A stretch of 64,000 bases of DNA from Neolentinus lepideus HHB14362 ss-1 (Eukaryota > Basidiomycota > Agaricomycetes > Gloeophyllales > Gloeophyllaceae). The notes beneath the pieces are model-generated. The model made no database searches and had not been told where the DNA came from. It worked only from the letters and a program-made list of their open reading frames with translations. The first letter of the stretch is position 1. Each line of letters begins with the position of its first letter. The stretch is from contig KV425638.1 in NCBI GenBank assembly GCA_001632425.1, positions 4,425 to 68,424 of the forward strand. Reading direction: 5' to 3'. The position numbers and the translations under genes are program-made. Below, one piece after another: positions 21,623 to 32,389 of the stretch.

Positions 21623-23023
21623 TGAGGTTTTCTTGATGATCACTTGGATGTACAATGACCTATCGCGTCCCCATTGTATCAGACTCGGATTTCCGCGCGG
21701 CGTGTATAACTGAACGCTGTCCATGGCATGCAGGCCGTGACTACTCACGGATATTGGACCATCTCTCGCCGACATCGACCTCGCATCCTGTTTGAGAGCT
21801 TCCGACCTGTGCTAAGAACCGATGTCCCCTTGATGTTTTACTGCGATTGTCCGAGTATTGGTAGGGTCAAGTTTAACAGATGAAGTATCTGCACCGAGAT
21901 AACGAGCGCCGCCCAGCGCAGCGGCAGGTGGTGCGCCCGTGGATGTTGAATGGCTTCCGAGCACTTCAGATTGGGAGACTCAGAGGTAGTGAACGCGAGA
22001 TACTTGCGACATTGAGAAGCACGACTGCAAATTATCGCAAACTCTGAGTATTCTTCATTAGGAATAGTTATTACTCTTTCGGATGTTATGTTGCCGCCAC
22101 TGTGACTCGACCATATTCTCTAGTCATCTTTTTACTCTGCTACTTCGTTTCGCGCGATGAGATGCTGAGCCTACCGGAATCCTTGCATCCTCTGCACCAA
22201 GGAAGATTTTACGGTCAAGGAATTTTATCTAATGTTCCTAGACATATCATTATAATTGATGTCTGTTCTCCGCCGGCGAGTCTGTGGCTATCAACAAAGG
22301 AATCCTGTGATCCACGAATTCTGGGTCGAGATAACAGTATCCCGAGCAGTGGTTGAGTTGACGTTGACGTTAGTTCCTGAGCGCAAACAAACCTGAGGCT
22401 GCAGTGGATGGAAACGGCCGGGAACGCATCCACGTGACTTTCTTTTGTACGCGTATAGGGGCTACTGATTTTCTACGCCGCACTCCTCTGCATTTCTTCA
22501 CCGAGAAAAGTTCTATATCGAGTCTTAATAGTCCTCGGTGAGAACTGAATTGGCGTACTTGCGATGTCGAAACTAGAAAGATGAGCTCGTACCGTGGTAG
22601 CACGGCTTTTATTACATGAAAGAAAGAAGAAAGGATTATATCGGAGAGGCTGCTTTTATAAGAGACTACACAAAGGACAATGTAGCTGCTGCTCTTAAGA
22701 ACAATGACCTATTGTTATGACAGATACGGCGGACCAGGTAGACCCTTTATTCTGAGGTGATCCGACTCAGATATTACTTGAATGTCTAATCACACCTAAG
22801 CTCAATACGAAAAAGGCTGACAGCTGCTGAAAATTAAATATACAGTCAAATAAGTTTGACCATGGCACAAGCACTCATACCCGTAGTGGAATCAATAGGT
22901 GGAAAGAAAGAAGTACATCTTCTTCCCCTTTAGGCGGTCAAAGCAGTGGTCCGGAAGTTGATATAATTCCGCATGCAAGCTATCAACAAACCATCCTTCC
23001 TCGTGCCACCACCATCTCTCGAA
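21623..23023. other. Spacer and upstream region of A6, no gene seen
   Basis: It holds the B-I downstream spacer (like 13260-13790) joined directly to the end of A5, then a diverged region-X segment with block X at 22431-22469, then the proximal A element at about 22886-22945. Confidence 0.5.
22431..22469 (+). promoter_or_regulatory. Conserved upstream block X, copy 6 (short form)
   Basis: CACGTGACTTTCTTTTGT runs almost directly into ACGCGTATAGGGGCTACTGA. The middle is lost, yet both halves survive. It is about 555 bp upstream of A6. Confidence 0.45.
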
Positions 23024-23806
23024 ATGTGCCACCCTTCACGATTCTTGTACTCTCCAGTGATGAGTTCCTCCGGCTCCGACCGCTTAGGCCTGGGGCGCGT
23101 CACCATCGCGAAGAACGTCTTGGGCGAGTTGGATTGTCCTATTGAAAATAGCCGAGGGAACTGGAAGACGCCCCGCTGGCCATTGAACAGCGATAGAGCT
23201 CGTCCCGTGAAGGGGAACCACCACGTATGTTCCTTTCATCTGTGGCATGCTCAGTGTCTGACCATATGACTTGAAGTTATGGATACCTCTGAGTTGATTT
23301 GTCGAATATCAAAAATTGCCTACCATCGAGAAGATGTTGATGGACCGTATTAGTGTTCGGTTGATATTCGTGAGTGGCATATCCACATAATGTTTACTTG
23401 CGATCCTAACAGCACGGTGTTGGTGCAGGGTCTGGGCAAGATGGACGGCCTGTACATGGCTGAGATGAAGAAGAGAAAGGGCAAACGGAAAAGGACAGAT
23501 ACTAAGCCTTTGTTGATTCACGGAAGCAACAAAACCCATGTATCAAGACCTCCTCTCAACCCACAGAGAGTTCATTGTGATTCAGGTGGGAGTGGGCTGA
23601 AGTCTCCGGGGATGGGAGAGCCGTTTAGAGATGTTAATGTGCCATCAATTGGGAGCGTGGAAAACATTATCTCGGCCCAGACATGCTATGGAGCATCAAA
23701 GATCACTGCGCATCCGGGCCAAACTGCATTTAACAGAGAGGCTATTCGGTCATGTAAACGCTTCGCTGTCCACTTTAGTGATGAGGAGGATCAATTGATG
23801 TTATAA
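23024..23806 (+). pseudogene. Family A, subtype II copy (A6) with nonsense codon
   Basis: Exon 1 23024-23224 (MCHPSRFLYSPV, SRGNWKTPRWPLN) and exon 2 23277-23369 splice as in A2, but exon 2 has TGA where A2 and A4 have CGA (the Arg of IPLxR), ending the protein after about 73 residues. Exon 3 from 23429 stays open far beyond the usual stop, to 23806, through fused spacer. It is the most diverged subtype II copy and probably dead. Confidence 0.7.
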
Positions 23807-23929
23807 AGCATCACCGATAGCAGCCACAGGCCAGCAGTCAGTTCGGTTCGGAAGGCTGCCGATCACGGTATATAAAGGTTAACACTGCCGTTCACTGGTT
23901 CATACCTTCATATACTTGCCTCTGCCACC

Positions 23930-24481
23930 ATGTCGACGTCAACTTCGTCCTGGGAGAAGGAAGAGACCGCCAGAGGGAGGACGAGCGTCAGGGAGCCACC
24001 GAAGACCGGTATTTTGTTGGTCAAACCTTTGAAAGCGTGGAATGAGGGCAAGGTACGTCTTCACCTGTTAGATCCGATCTGCACGTTTGATCACCAGCGG
24101 AAGGCTAACATCCCTGTCGCGTGGTACATTGAAGCGAGGGTGATCCCCTGCTTAGACGGGGTAGCGTCTTGGATCATGGAGACCCCGCTGTTGTGGGTAG
24201 GTGATACCTGCGACGTCGATGTGGCAGATGTGAACTGAGAGGAGTGTCGCTGCATCCAGTGCGGTCTCTACATGCATCCCAATGGTCACATTCGTACCAG
24301 GCGAGAGGGGACTCCGTTGCCCAAGAACGACGACTTGGCGGGAGTTTCGGCCTCCGACGAAGACGACCTTGGGATCAAGTCTACATCGGTTGCCCAACCG
24401 ACTATAAACATGATACCGAGTCCGGCTCTCGAAGACGAGAGTAACACCACCACACCATTCCCCTCCGATGGGTCCGCGTGA
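23930..24481 (+). CDS. Family B, subtype II protein (B5), about 151 aa, altered splice site
   Basis: Exon 1 23930-24052 (MSTSTSSWEKEETARG) and exon 2 24104-24196 are normal, although the IPLSR motif reads IPVAW. The usual exon 3 acceptor and the DPDC codons are deleted. An in-frame AG at 24240-24241 gives exon 3 24242-24481 starting ECRCIQCG. TATATAAA lies at 23869-23876. It may be functional with a shortened protein, or decaying. Confidence 0.55.
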
Positions 24482-25802
24482 ATGGTGTGTAAGTATGTCC
24501 TTTGTTCACATAACACCAAACCATATTAAATATGTCTTGTGCATAGGGACGTCGAGATACACAGGGGAGATCAAGTGAATCATGGAAGGGTATGTTGAAT
24601 TCTGCTTGCCATGTACGGTGGACTGTTGTCGTCAAAATTTGAGTTTCAATCATTGGACGCGTAATAAGTCTTCGCTAGTGTTGTACGTACCTGCATATGT
24701 CCGCTAAGTCCTCTGATTGATCTACGTTGAAAACCCTGCCTTCGCTCAACGTGGTGTACAACCGAGAGTCCTTGATAGCTGACGAGATCATATTCCTGAG
24801 TGTTTTGGCCTGACCATACGTGTAGCATTGTCCATAGCATTTTAAAGTGAAACAAGTAAGCCCGTGAATCGTGGATATAAAACAGTTAAAGCTGGAAAAC
24901 TGTAGACATAGAAGGATGGCTGCAAATTGTCGCGAACTCTACATATGAAGTTGAGTGAACTATATCCGGTAACCGCACAACTTGAAGAAGAAGAGTTCAG
25001 AAGTTCACACGCAAGACTCGTGTACGGAAAGTCCTGGTGCGAGAAATCGTCGTGTTGCCTCTCCTGTACCAGCAACGTATCGTCCGCGATACGAGGCTTG
25101 ATGAGAGTCGCACTGGGATTCATCCCAGAATTTTTGTCAATGCATTGCGATCGTGAGGACTGCAACCAATTAATTATGGCCCGGACTTCGCTTCGTACGC
25201 TTCATATGGCAGTCCTTTTAACTCAGAAAATATTCATTGACTTTTACGGCGCATTTAACTTGGTATGAACGATAAGCAGACTTGACTCTTGAGTCCTGTA
25301 GGATACACAGTCCGTAAGGCTCTTTGCAAAGCGCCCGCTGCAGACGCAATAACCTGAGGCCTCTCAATATTCCTTGATGTACAAATGCTGAGGCGATGGG
25401 CATGAGACAACACAGTCTGTCTAATCTGGCCGAGGCAGGTCACTCGTGTTCTAACCCGCAGCGACATGTTACGCTGTGCTTACATATTCGTGGTAGGTGA
25501 GTCTTGAACGTTCATGATGTCGAATTGCGCCTTCACCCTTAGGTATTGCCATACTAGGTATATAGGCCGTACCAGGACCTTCTTGACATCAGTGATCAGT
25601 AGAAAAGGTTCACGTCACCGACCGAATCGTCATTCGAAAGCTTACAAATCGTACTCAATGGTTGTGATTACTAAGAACGAGCCTTATCAAGAGTGCTAAG
25701 AAGTCAGGCTTACCAACTGGGACTGTACAGAGATGGATCCTATAAATTGTATTGTCGCAGATGGCTGTAGAAATCAGATCAATAGTCTATAACGTACCCC
25801 TC
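24482..25802. other. Intergenic, no gene seen
   Basis: The array spacer ends at about 24920. At 24946-24980 lies one copy of a roughly 35 bp sequence repeated at 26820-26854 on the other side of the SDR gene. Small ORFs here show no family resemblance. Confidence 0.5.
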
Positions 25803-26639
25803 ATGTCCTCACCTGTCCTTCTTGTCCTCGGTGCAGGCCCTGGCGTAGGGTTAGCAGTGGCCCGCAAATTCGCTCAGCACGGCTACAAGGTCGCGCTTGC
25901 CGCTCGTAATCCTAGTGAGGAGACCTCGAAGGCTGCAGACCTAGTCATCAAGACCGATTTCTCTGACCCCAGCGCGGTCGTCTCCACTTTCGAAAAGGTC
26001 AAAGGAGTACTTGGAATTCCCAGCGTTGTCGTCTACAATGGTGAGTGCACCGTTGCATTTCCTTCTAGAAGAAGTGCTCACGAAACATCATAATCGCTCC
26101 GCATAGCTTATTCCTCGCACCGATCTGAAGGAGACCCCTTCTCAGTTTCTGTAGCGGACTTTCACACAGACCTCGCGGTGAACGCGACCAGTGCCTTCGC
26201 AACAGCTAAGGAAGCCGTCAAAGGCTTCGAGTATCTCCCCAAAGACTCCTCGAAGACCTTCATTTTCACCGGAAATATACTCAACGTCCGCCAGAGGGTC
26301 AGTCTCACTAGCCTCGGGGCGGGCAAGTCGGCCACTGCTCATGTCGTAGCCAACGCTGCTGCGACATACCTTGACAAGGGCTTCAAGTACGCTTGAGATT
26401 TTATTCGTGGTAGCTATGGGTTTCAGTACTCACGGTATTTTTCTAGATTTTATTATGCTGACGAGCGCACGCCCGATGGGGGACCTGTCAACAACGATGT
26501 TGACGGGCCCGCCCATGCAGAGTTCTTCTATAATCTCGCACGGGATCCTAAGCAGGGCACATGGCTTGCGACATTTGTGAAGGACAAGGGCTACGTGGAC
26601 TTCACTGCTGTGGATAGATCGGCTCCGATTTTCGTGTAG
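25803..26639 (+). CDS. Short-chain dehydrogenase-like (SDR) protein, 236 aa
   Basis: Exons 25803-26040, 26107-26386 and 26447-26639 close in frame. The N-terminus is a Rossmann start, LLVLGAGPGVGLAVARKFAQ, with the glycine-rich GAGPGVG, followed by a basic AARNPSE that fits NADP(H) use. VAVNATSAF-type Asn and TFIFTGN strands follow. At the catalytic site, GAGKSA keeps the Lys, but the Tyr four residues before it is Leu, so this is an atypical SDR and may not reduce carbonyls by the usual Tyr-Lys route. The later half (FYYADERTPDGGPV) resembles fungal SDRs of unknown substrate. An upstream in-frame ATG exists, but 25803 gives the normal distance to the glycine motif. The gene sits between the array and the SMP gene. 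Confidence 0.8.
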
Positions 26640-26854
26640 TGATACTAGCCTTCCTAAGTCAAAGTATTATTTTCATGTGGCCCGCATATTCTTTGGTTGA
26701 TGACCTACCATCAGATATTTTTCCATAGACGATCGTATGATGAATTTGTATATTTGTTACCTTCAAGAGTAGGCGCCGATGGACGGGCGGTAACTATACC
26801 ATGGCGATAAATGTGAACTTGAAGTCGAGCGGACTATATCCGGTAACCGCACAA

Positions 26855-27610
26855 GCCAAGCTAGGGCGCGGGCGGGGAGCGAGGAGAGTGAATAGTGCCC
26901 TACAGTTCTAGATACAGTTTTCGCTTTCTGTTGCTTTCTGAGAAAGCTGTATCTGAGAGCGACGCGCCACAGCTGGAGTTGTTTTCTCACTGCACCCAGT
27001 CTCCCACGCATGTGACATGTCACAATCATAGCTTACATAAGATATGTCTGTGTCCTCTATGCGCTGAAAAACATATTTTACTATCTACGAGACACATACT
27101 CCCAATCTGAGACACCCTAACCTCATACAGCAACAGCCTGTGGACGTCAGGTCTCACCCTGAGTTTCTACTGGCATCACCCGTTTGAGCGCACAAGAGTG
27201 ACGCTGTCACAATCTCGTTCTACACGAGGCTACACGTGGCGAGAAAGCAGGATTCTGGGTGAGGTACACTCAAGTCCGGAGCTGCTTTCTGAACTCAGCT
27301 TTCTCAGAAAGCGACACAAAGCGAAAACTGTATCTAGAACTGTAGGGCACTAATGTGGGAGCAAGAAAATGTAACAAGGAGACTGAGACTGGAAGTGCCG
27401 AGGAGCACGAAATCGACGCAGTTGAGTACGGGAGAGACCGGTGCGGCGACTGCCGGAGGCCGTCGGGCTGCCGAGACGCCGATGTGGCTGGAAGCCACTG
27501 GCGGGTGGCGGCCAATCGGAATCCGCACCGAAGCTCTGAGCGCGATGGGACGAAACCCGAGCTACACCCAGCCAGAGCCAAAGTGTAAAGTCTGTGCGAA
27601 GCTTGTAGTA
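26855..27610 (-). mobile_element. Ngaro-like terminal relic, split by a MITE
   Basis: On the minus strand, 27353-27610 and 26855-26892 match the terminal region 2520-2836, including the GGCTCTGG..GTAGC..GGGTTTCG stretch and the CCCTAGCTTGG end. No RT or recombinase is attached, so it is a solo remnant. Confidence 0.7.
26895..27350. mobile_element. Second MITE, TA target site, nested in the Ngaro relic
   Basis: A 456 bp element bounded by inverted repeats of about 55 bp (outer ends GTGCCCTACAGTTCTAGATA, about 3 mismatches) and flanked by TA at 26893-26894 and 27351-27352. It interrupts sequence that is continuous at 2760-2836, giving an approximate empty site. There is no ORF of note inside. 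The TIR differs from the element at 5366, so it is another family. Confidence 0.75.
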
Positions 27611-27989
27611 CATCGTGCACTATCGTATCTTCCATACATTTTCTACTATGACTCAAACGGTAAGTTTTCATGGTTTAAGTAAGACAGGACGGTCACAAGA
27701 ATAAGAAATCAGAGCGATTTTCACTTCGAGCTGAGTTAGTAATAGATGTACAGACTGTGTTCAGTTGCGGATCAAACTCGAGAAACTCGAGCTTAAAAGC
27801 TTAAGTTGTGATTTCCATTTTTTTTTCAAGCTTGCACCATGTTACGGGTGATTGCCACTGATGACAAATAGTCGTATTACTAAATTAGAGTAATCATACA
27901 ATGCCTATTGAACGTGACGCAAATGCGAGTGGAAAGCTAAAATGAAACTATTGTACAACGTGCTAAACCTCTTCTTCATCTCCCGGAAC

Positions 27990-30181
27990 TTACACCCGAA
28001 TGCTCATCGGCTGTTCCATCCTATCAACCATACTCTGCGCCGCCGCCGCAATCGACTCCCGCGGAGGACGATAACCCAAAATCCTGTGCTCCTCACTTTG
28101 CAGCTCCCTCGCCTGCGGCGCCGTAATATTCGTCAGATCCAGACTACCAGACGGAGCCGCGCTCAGCCCACCAAACGCCGGGGGACTCAGGGTCCCCGTA
28201 TCCGCGATAGAAGGCGGAGACTGTGAGACGCGCTCGGCCTCGATGCGGGCTGCGTCCTCGATGGCGGCCTCGCGCAGCTCTCTGCGGTTAAGCTCCTTCT
28301 TGGGGGCGACGCCCTCGGGGTGCTTTGCGGCGGCACTCTGAGCCTCGGCGGCGAGAGAGCCAGGGGGCGGGCGGTACCCAAGGATCTTGTGCTCCTCAGA
28401 CATGAGCTTACGTGCCTCCTCTGCAATGATACATCTGTCAGTAGCTGTTCTCGACACTAAACACGGATGCACTAAGGTTCTACTCACTGGCACTGATCTT
28501 TTCGAGGTCGATCTTCGCTGCGGCACCCGTCAAGTTGGTGGGACTGACGCGCCCGACGCTGCCCTGGCTACCTCTGCTGCCCCTCCTCGCCGTCGGCTCA
28601 CCCTGCTCCTCTATCCGCGAAGCATCCTCAACAGCAGCCTCCCTCAGTTCGGCCCGGTTCAGCTCACGCCCACCAGCGGCGCCGGGGGCCTCGGGGTGCT
28701 TGGCGGCGGCAGACTGGGCTTCAGCGGCCAGTGAACCAGGAGGCGGGCGATGACCCAGGATCTTGTGCTGCTCAGACATCAGCTTCCGAGCTTCCTTAGC
28801 GTTGATGGAGTTGAGGTCGATGGGGGGTGCCGTTGACGTAGACGCAGACGCGTCGCTGAGACCAGATTGCTCAGCCCTTGGAATCTAAATCAATGACTCT
28901 CCTTACACGGACATAATATTGGCACTCACTCGATAAGGACAGCATCAGCTTGAGCCAAATCCCTCAATTCCGCCCGGTTCATCTCCAAACCGTGGCCCTC
29001 GGGGTGCTTGGCCGCCTCAGCCATCGCATCAGCGGCAAGACTGCTCTTGGGAGGGCGGTAGCCTAGCGCCTTGTGCTCCTCGCTCTCCAACTTTCTCGCC
29101 TCCTTCTCACCAGTCGCCTCCAAGTCCACATCCACCTCAATGCAAGCGCCAATCACATCACCAACAGTCCCAGCAGCAGTTCCATGCTCAACCTCAATCC
29201 TCGCCGCGTCTGACTCCGCCAACTCTCGCAGCTCGTCACGGGTGAGTTCAGGTCCGCCCGTGCCCTCAGGGTGCTTCGCAGCGTCCCTCATCGCCTCGGC
29301 AGCGACAGAGTCCTTCGGCGGGCGGTACCCGAACGCCTCATGCTCCTCACTCTCGAGCTTCCGCGCCTCCTTCTCGCTAACTAGTCCATAACCACTGACA
29401 TTGATGCCGTCGACAGCGCCCGCGGACTCGAGGACGCCAGAGTTTTCAAGCTCGAGGCGAGCGGCGTCGAGCTGCGCCACCTCGCGAAGCTCGGCCCGGT
29501 TCAGCTCCGGGCCGGCAGTGCCGGCAGGGACCTGCGCTGCGACGGACTTTGCCTCTGCTGCAATCGAGTTGGCGGGAGGGCGGTAATCCAAGACCTTGTG
29601 CTCTTCAGACTCGAGCTTGCGAGCCTCCTCTGTGTAAGAAGTGAGAAAATATCGCAGAATGAGCGGAGAAATACTCCATACTCTCAGTAAGGCCGGCGAC
29701 TCCAACGACTTCTTCGGGAGTTGCTCCATTGTTTCGCTCCAATCTGTCGGGACCGTGGTCAGCTACCGACGGGTCGTGGGATTGGGGTACTACTCACTCC
29801 ACTCGGGCGGCGTCAAATTTTGCAACGTCGCGCAAATCCGCCCGGTTCAGTTCTTCACCAGACCCCTCGGGGCTCTGTGCCGTAGCGGCTTTGGCCTCAG
29901 CAGCAGGCGAGCCCTTGGGTGGACGGTAGCCTAAGGCCTTGTGCTCCTCAGATTCCAGCTTACTAGATTCCTCTGTGGCATCGTGATTAGAACGAGCGTG
30001 AGGTAGACTTTAGACCATGTCACTCACTTGCACTGAGGTCTGAAAGGTCAACGCCAGCTTCGACAGATGCACCGGTGGCTCCAGTAGCATTCGCAAGCTG
30101 CTCAGCAGCACGCTCGGCCTCGACACGCACAGCGTCCGAAACAGCAGCCTGGGTGATGTTGGCAGCGGTGTTTGCAGACAT
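27990..30181 (-). CDS. SMP (seed maturation protein/LEA-type) repeat protein, 636 aa
   Basis: Six exons on the minus strand: 30181-30028, 29972-29798, 29743-29682, 29629-28930, 28876-28488 and 28420-27990; the frame closes exactly. After MSANTAANITQAAVSDAVRV come seven tandem units with the pattern EARKLESEEHKxLGYRPP, then SLAAEAQSAAAKHPEG, then ELNRAELREAA.DAARIE. The seventh is cut short (ends MSIRV). The unit fits the SMP domain known from plant LEA proteins and also found in fungi, linked to desiccation or spore maturation in plants; the fungal role is not established. The protein is hydrophilic, without signal peptide or membrane span. A TATATATAAGG lies about 110 bp upstream (30298-30289). 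Relics of this gene are scattered in the A/B array. Confidence 0.85.
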
Positions 30182-31296
30182 GGTCGCAATACAGTCTAAA
30201 AATTAAGAGTCGTTGTCGTCAAGAGTAAACGAGGAGGAAATCAGAGGTGTGAGAGATATTCTAGGGTCGGCGAAAGACAATGAGCGCCTTATATATACCC
30301 GAGATGGGGTAGTGGAGCGCGCTGTGCTGCGAACACCAATGAACCCCTCTTCTGCTTCTTCTCTCCCTTTCGATGATGGAGACATGAGGTGAACCGACGT
30401 CATGGCCGCCTATGCGAGAGATATACGACTGCGGAGGCGGGAATCGCGTATGTTGGCACGGTAATGGAGGTGATGCAGAAGAAAGAAGTTCGGAGAATAT
30501 TACTGTGGCGCTTACGGGGCGCGGGAACTTACCAAGCTAGGCACTCTTCTTGCCAAATATGGTAAGTTTTTTGTAGTGTCTTCACTGCCGCGGTGATTAA
30601 ATCACTCTGCTATGGTTCTCAGTGTTCGGGCTGCCTCCTCTTAAGCATGTACTGTTGCTTGACGACCATTAATTCTTGTACTTGTCGGGCGGTCGCACTG
30701 GAGCATACGATACATGAAGCTGCAGCGGCCTTGATCGATGATGCTGGATGGCGGACGATGTGGATTTTCTTATCAATGAGTATAGAAACACCACAGATAC
30801 TGGGGTAAATCCTGCAGAGTTGGAGGGGACCGAGGGACCGGTCGAACGCGCTGTGAAAAGGACGCCACGTCAAGAGATTCCAACATCGTCCGAGCCCGTG
30901 GCGTCGCCAGCGAAGCAATTGGTATAAACGTGGATGGCATATGGGAGGAGGACAGTGTAGGGATAAATGGGATTGATTGGAAGATACAATAGGTATTCCA
31001 CGCTCATATCTGAGGGGGGATGTCTATTAGACGTTATCACAAACACCGGAGGGTGACGATGGTGGAAGGAACGTTGGGAGCACTGGGACAGGCGTCGCAT
31101 TGGGTGACCAGGGTTGATGACGGGTTTGCCAGAAGCTATCGAATCAGATGTTGATTCCAAGAAGGTGTGCAAAACAGTCTTACGGATAACTAGTACACGA
31201 AATCGAGTTTCCGTTCGCAGGACCAGCCCACTATTGCCGGCACCGTCATTCCTAGAACAACTTAAGTCACTGTTGTCTTGAAGTATCCCGTGGATC
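30182..31296. other. Intergenic, no gene seen
   Basis: It contains the SMP promoter. Open frames on both strands are short and show no recognisable motif. Confidence 0.5.
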
Positions 31297-31615
31297 ATGT
31301 CTACGCTGGACGATCTTCGTCTCCCAGGCGCCGATATTGTAACCGCTATGAAGCTTTCCGGGGAGAATATCGGTAAGTTACGAATAGATTCTATGTCGTG
31401 TAACGATCCTACCGCATTTGACAGTTCCTAGCACTAGATCTTCGGAAGCACCCCAAATCGAGGACGCACGGCGACAATCATTGCTCCGCTCGTGTACCGG
31501 ACATAACACCATGCTGATCATGATTGTCGCCTCGCGCAATGCATCTGTTAGATACAGTTTAGGACACGGCCGCCACAAGGCCGGACATGGCAAATCCGTC
31601 CTTGCCTTGCGGTAA
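31297..31615 (+). CDS. Small unrecognised ORF with one intron, 88 aa
   Basis: Exons 31297-31372 and 31425-31615 with a GTAAGT donor and a GACAG acceptor give an in-frame product starting MSTLDDLRLPGADIVTAMKL and ending GKSVLALR. No domain is recognised. The good splice sites and frame closure are the only support. Confidence 0.35.
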
Positions 31616-31819
31616 TGATACGCGGCACTGAAATGGAAAATGGTATAGGTTTTACAGACGGTCGGATCGATGAGGGAAAATTAGATGACATAGGCATAAC
31701 AACGGTGCGCATAGACGACACAACATGATAAAGAAGAGTGCATAAAACGAACAAAAGTTTCATAGATCAAGCATCGATACATCCACTCCCTCTCAAAAAC
31801 TCTTATTCACTCCCATCCT

Positions 31820-32389
31820 TCAAGCCTTGGTGCCCTTCGCCGCCGCTCCGCGGTCGGAACTGCTGTCTTTGGGCACATTGTACTGGTTCGCAGAGGCTGT
31901 GGACTGATGCATTGTACCCAAAGCCTTGGGCTTCTGATCGCGGCCCCGCTCGCCGTGCTTGTTTTTCTTCGTCGAACTGGCCTCGCGGAAGTCGGCATTG
32001 AAATCAAACGCTTCCTCATCGAACTCCTCCTCAGGTGTACTGTCAGGAGTGGACCCCTTCGGGAACTTCACTCGGCGTAAGTATCAGGTAGGTGGACGAC
32101 GGCGCGGCGGCGGTACTCACGAAATCAGGGTGCTCGCCAGCAATTTTCTTTCTCGCCAGTTTAATCGGCGTCATTTGCAACGCCAACGTCGACAGCTGGG
32201 GGTAACGTCAAGTCCATATCAACGATCTCGAACATGTCAATCTAAACCCACCTTGTATCCTGATCTCTGCCTGCCGGGAGATCCGCTGGAAGGGGTCGAA
32301 GGCTCGCTTGAGGGGGTCGAAGTACTTCCTCCCTTATTGGAAGGAACTTTTGACAGAGGAGATCGGGCAGAAACGTGATTCAACGACAT
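31820..32389 (-). CDS. Small hydrophilic protein, 152 aa, unknown
   Basis: Exons 32389-32252, 32195-32121 and 32065-31820. The N-terminus is Ser/Pro-rich (MSLNHVSARSPLSKVPSNKG), the middle exon basic (LSTLALQMTPIKLARKK), and the last exon has an acidic patch (PEEEFDEEAFDFNADF) and a charged, low-complexity tail. The second intron acceptor (GAAG) is the least certain point. No membrane span or known domain; it looks intrinsically disordered. Confidence 0.6.

Larger units (their letters stand above)
2838..24920 (+). repeat. Tandem array of A/B gene modules
   Basis: The same ordered blocks recur in one orientation: conserved upstream block, A gene, B gene, downstream spacer, SMP-gene relic. Type I modules start at about 2838, 11521 and 20650 (a shared TCAAATC..CAGTAGA-like stretch). 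Type II modules hold A genes at 6696, 14792, 16054 and 23024. The macro-repeat copies are about 2838-11520, 11521-20650 and 20651-24920 (partial, B-I deleted). Copy 2 carries an extra block, A gene and gap at about 13800-15200. A2 and A4 exon 1 encode identical peptides, so part of the duplication is recent. Confidence 0.8.

Noticed and set aside
2838..24920. CRISPR-like or satellite interpretation of the array
   Set aside because: Units are kilobases long, contain spliced genes and are not regular short repeats.
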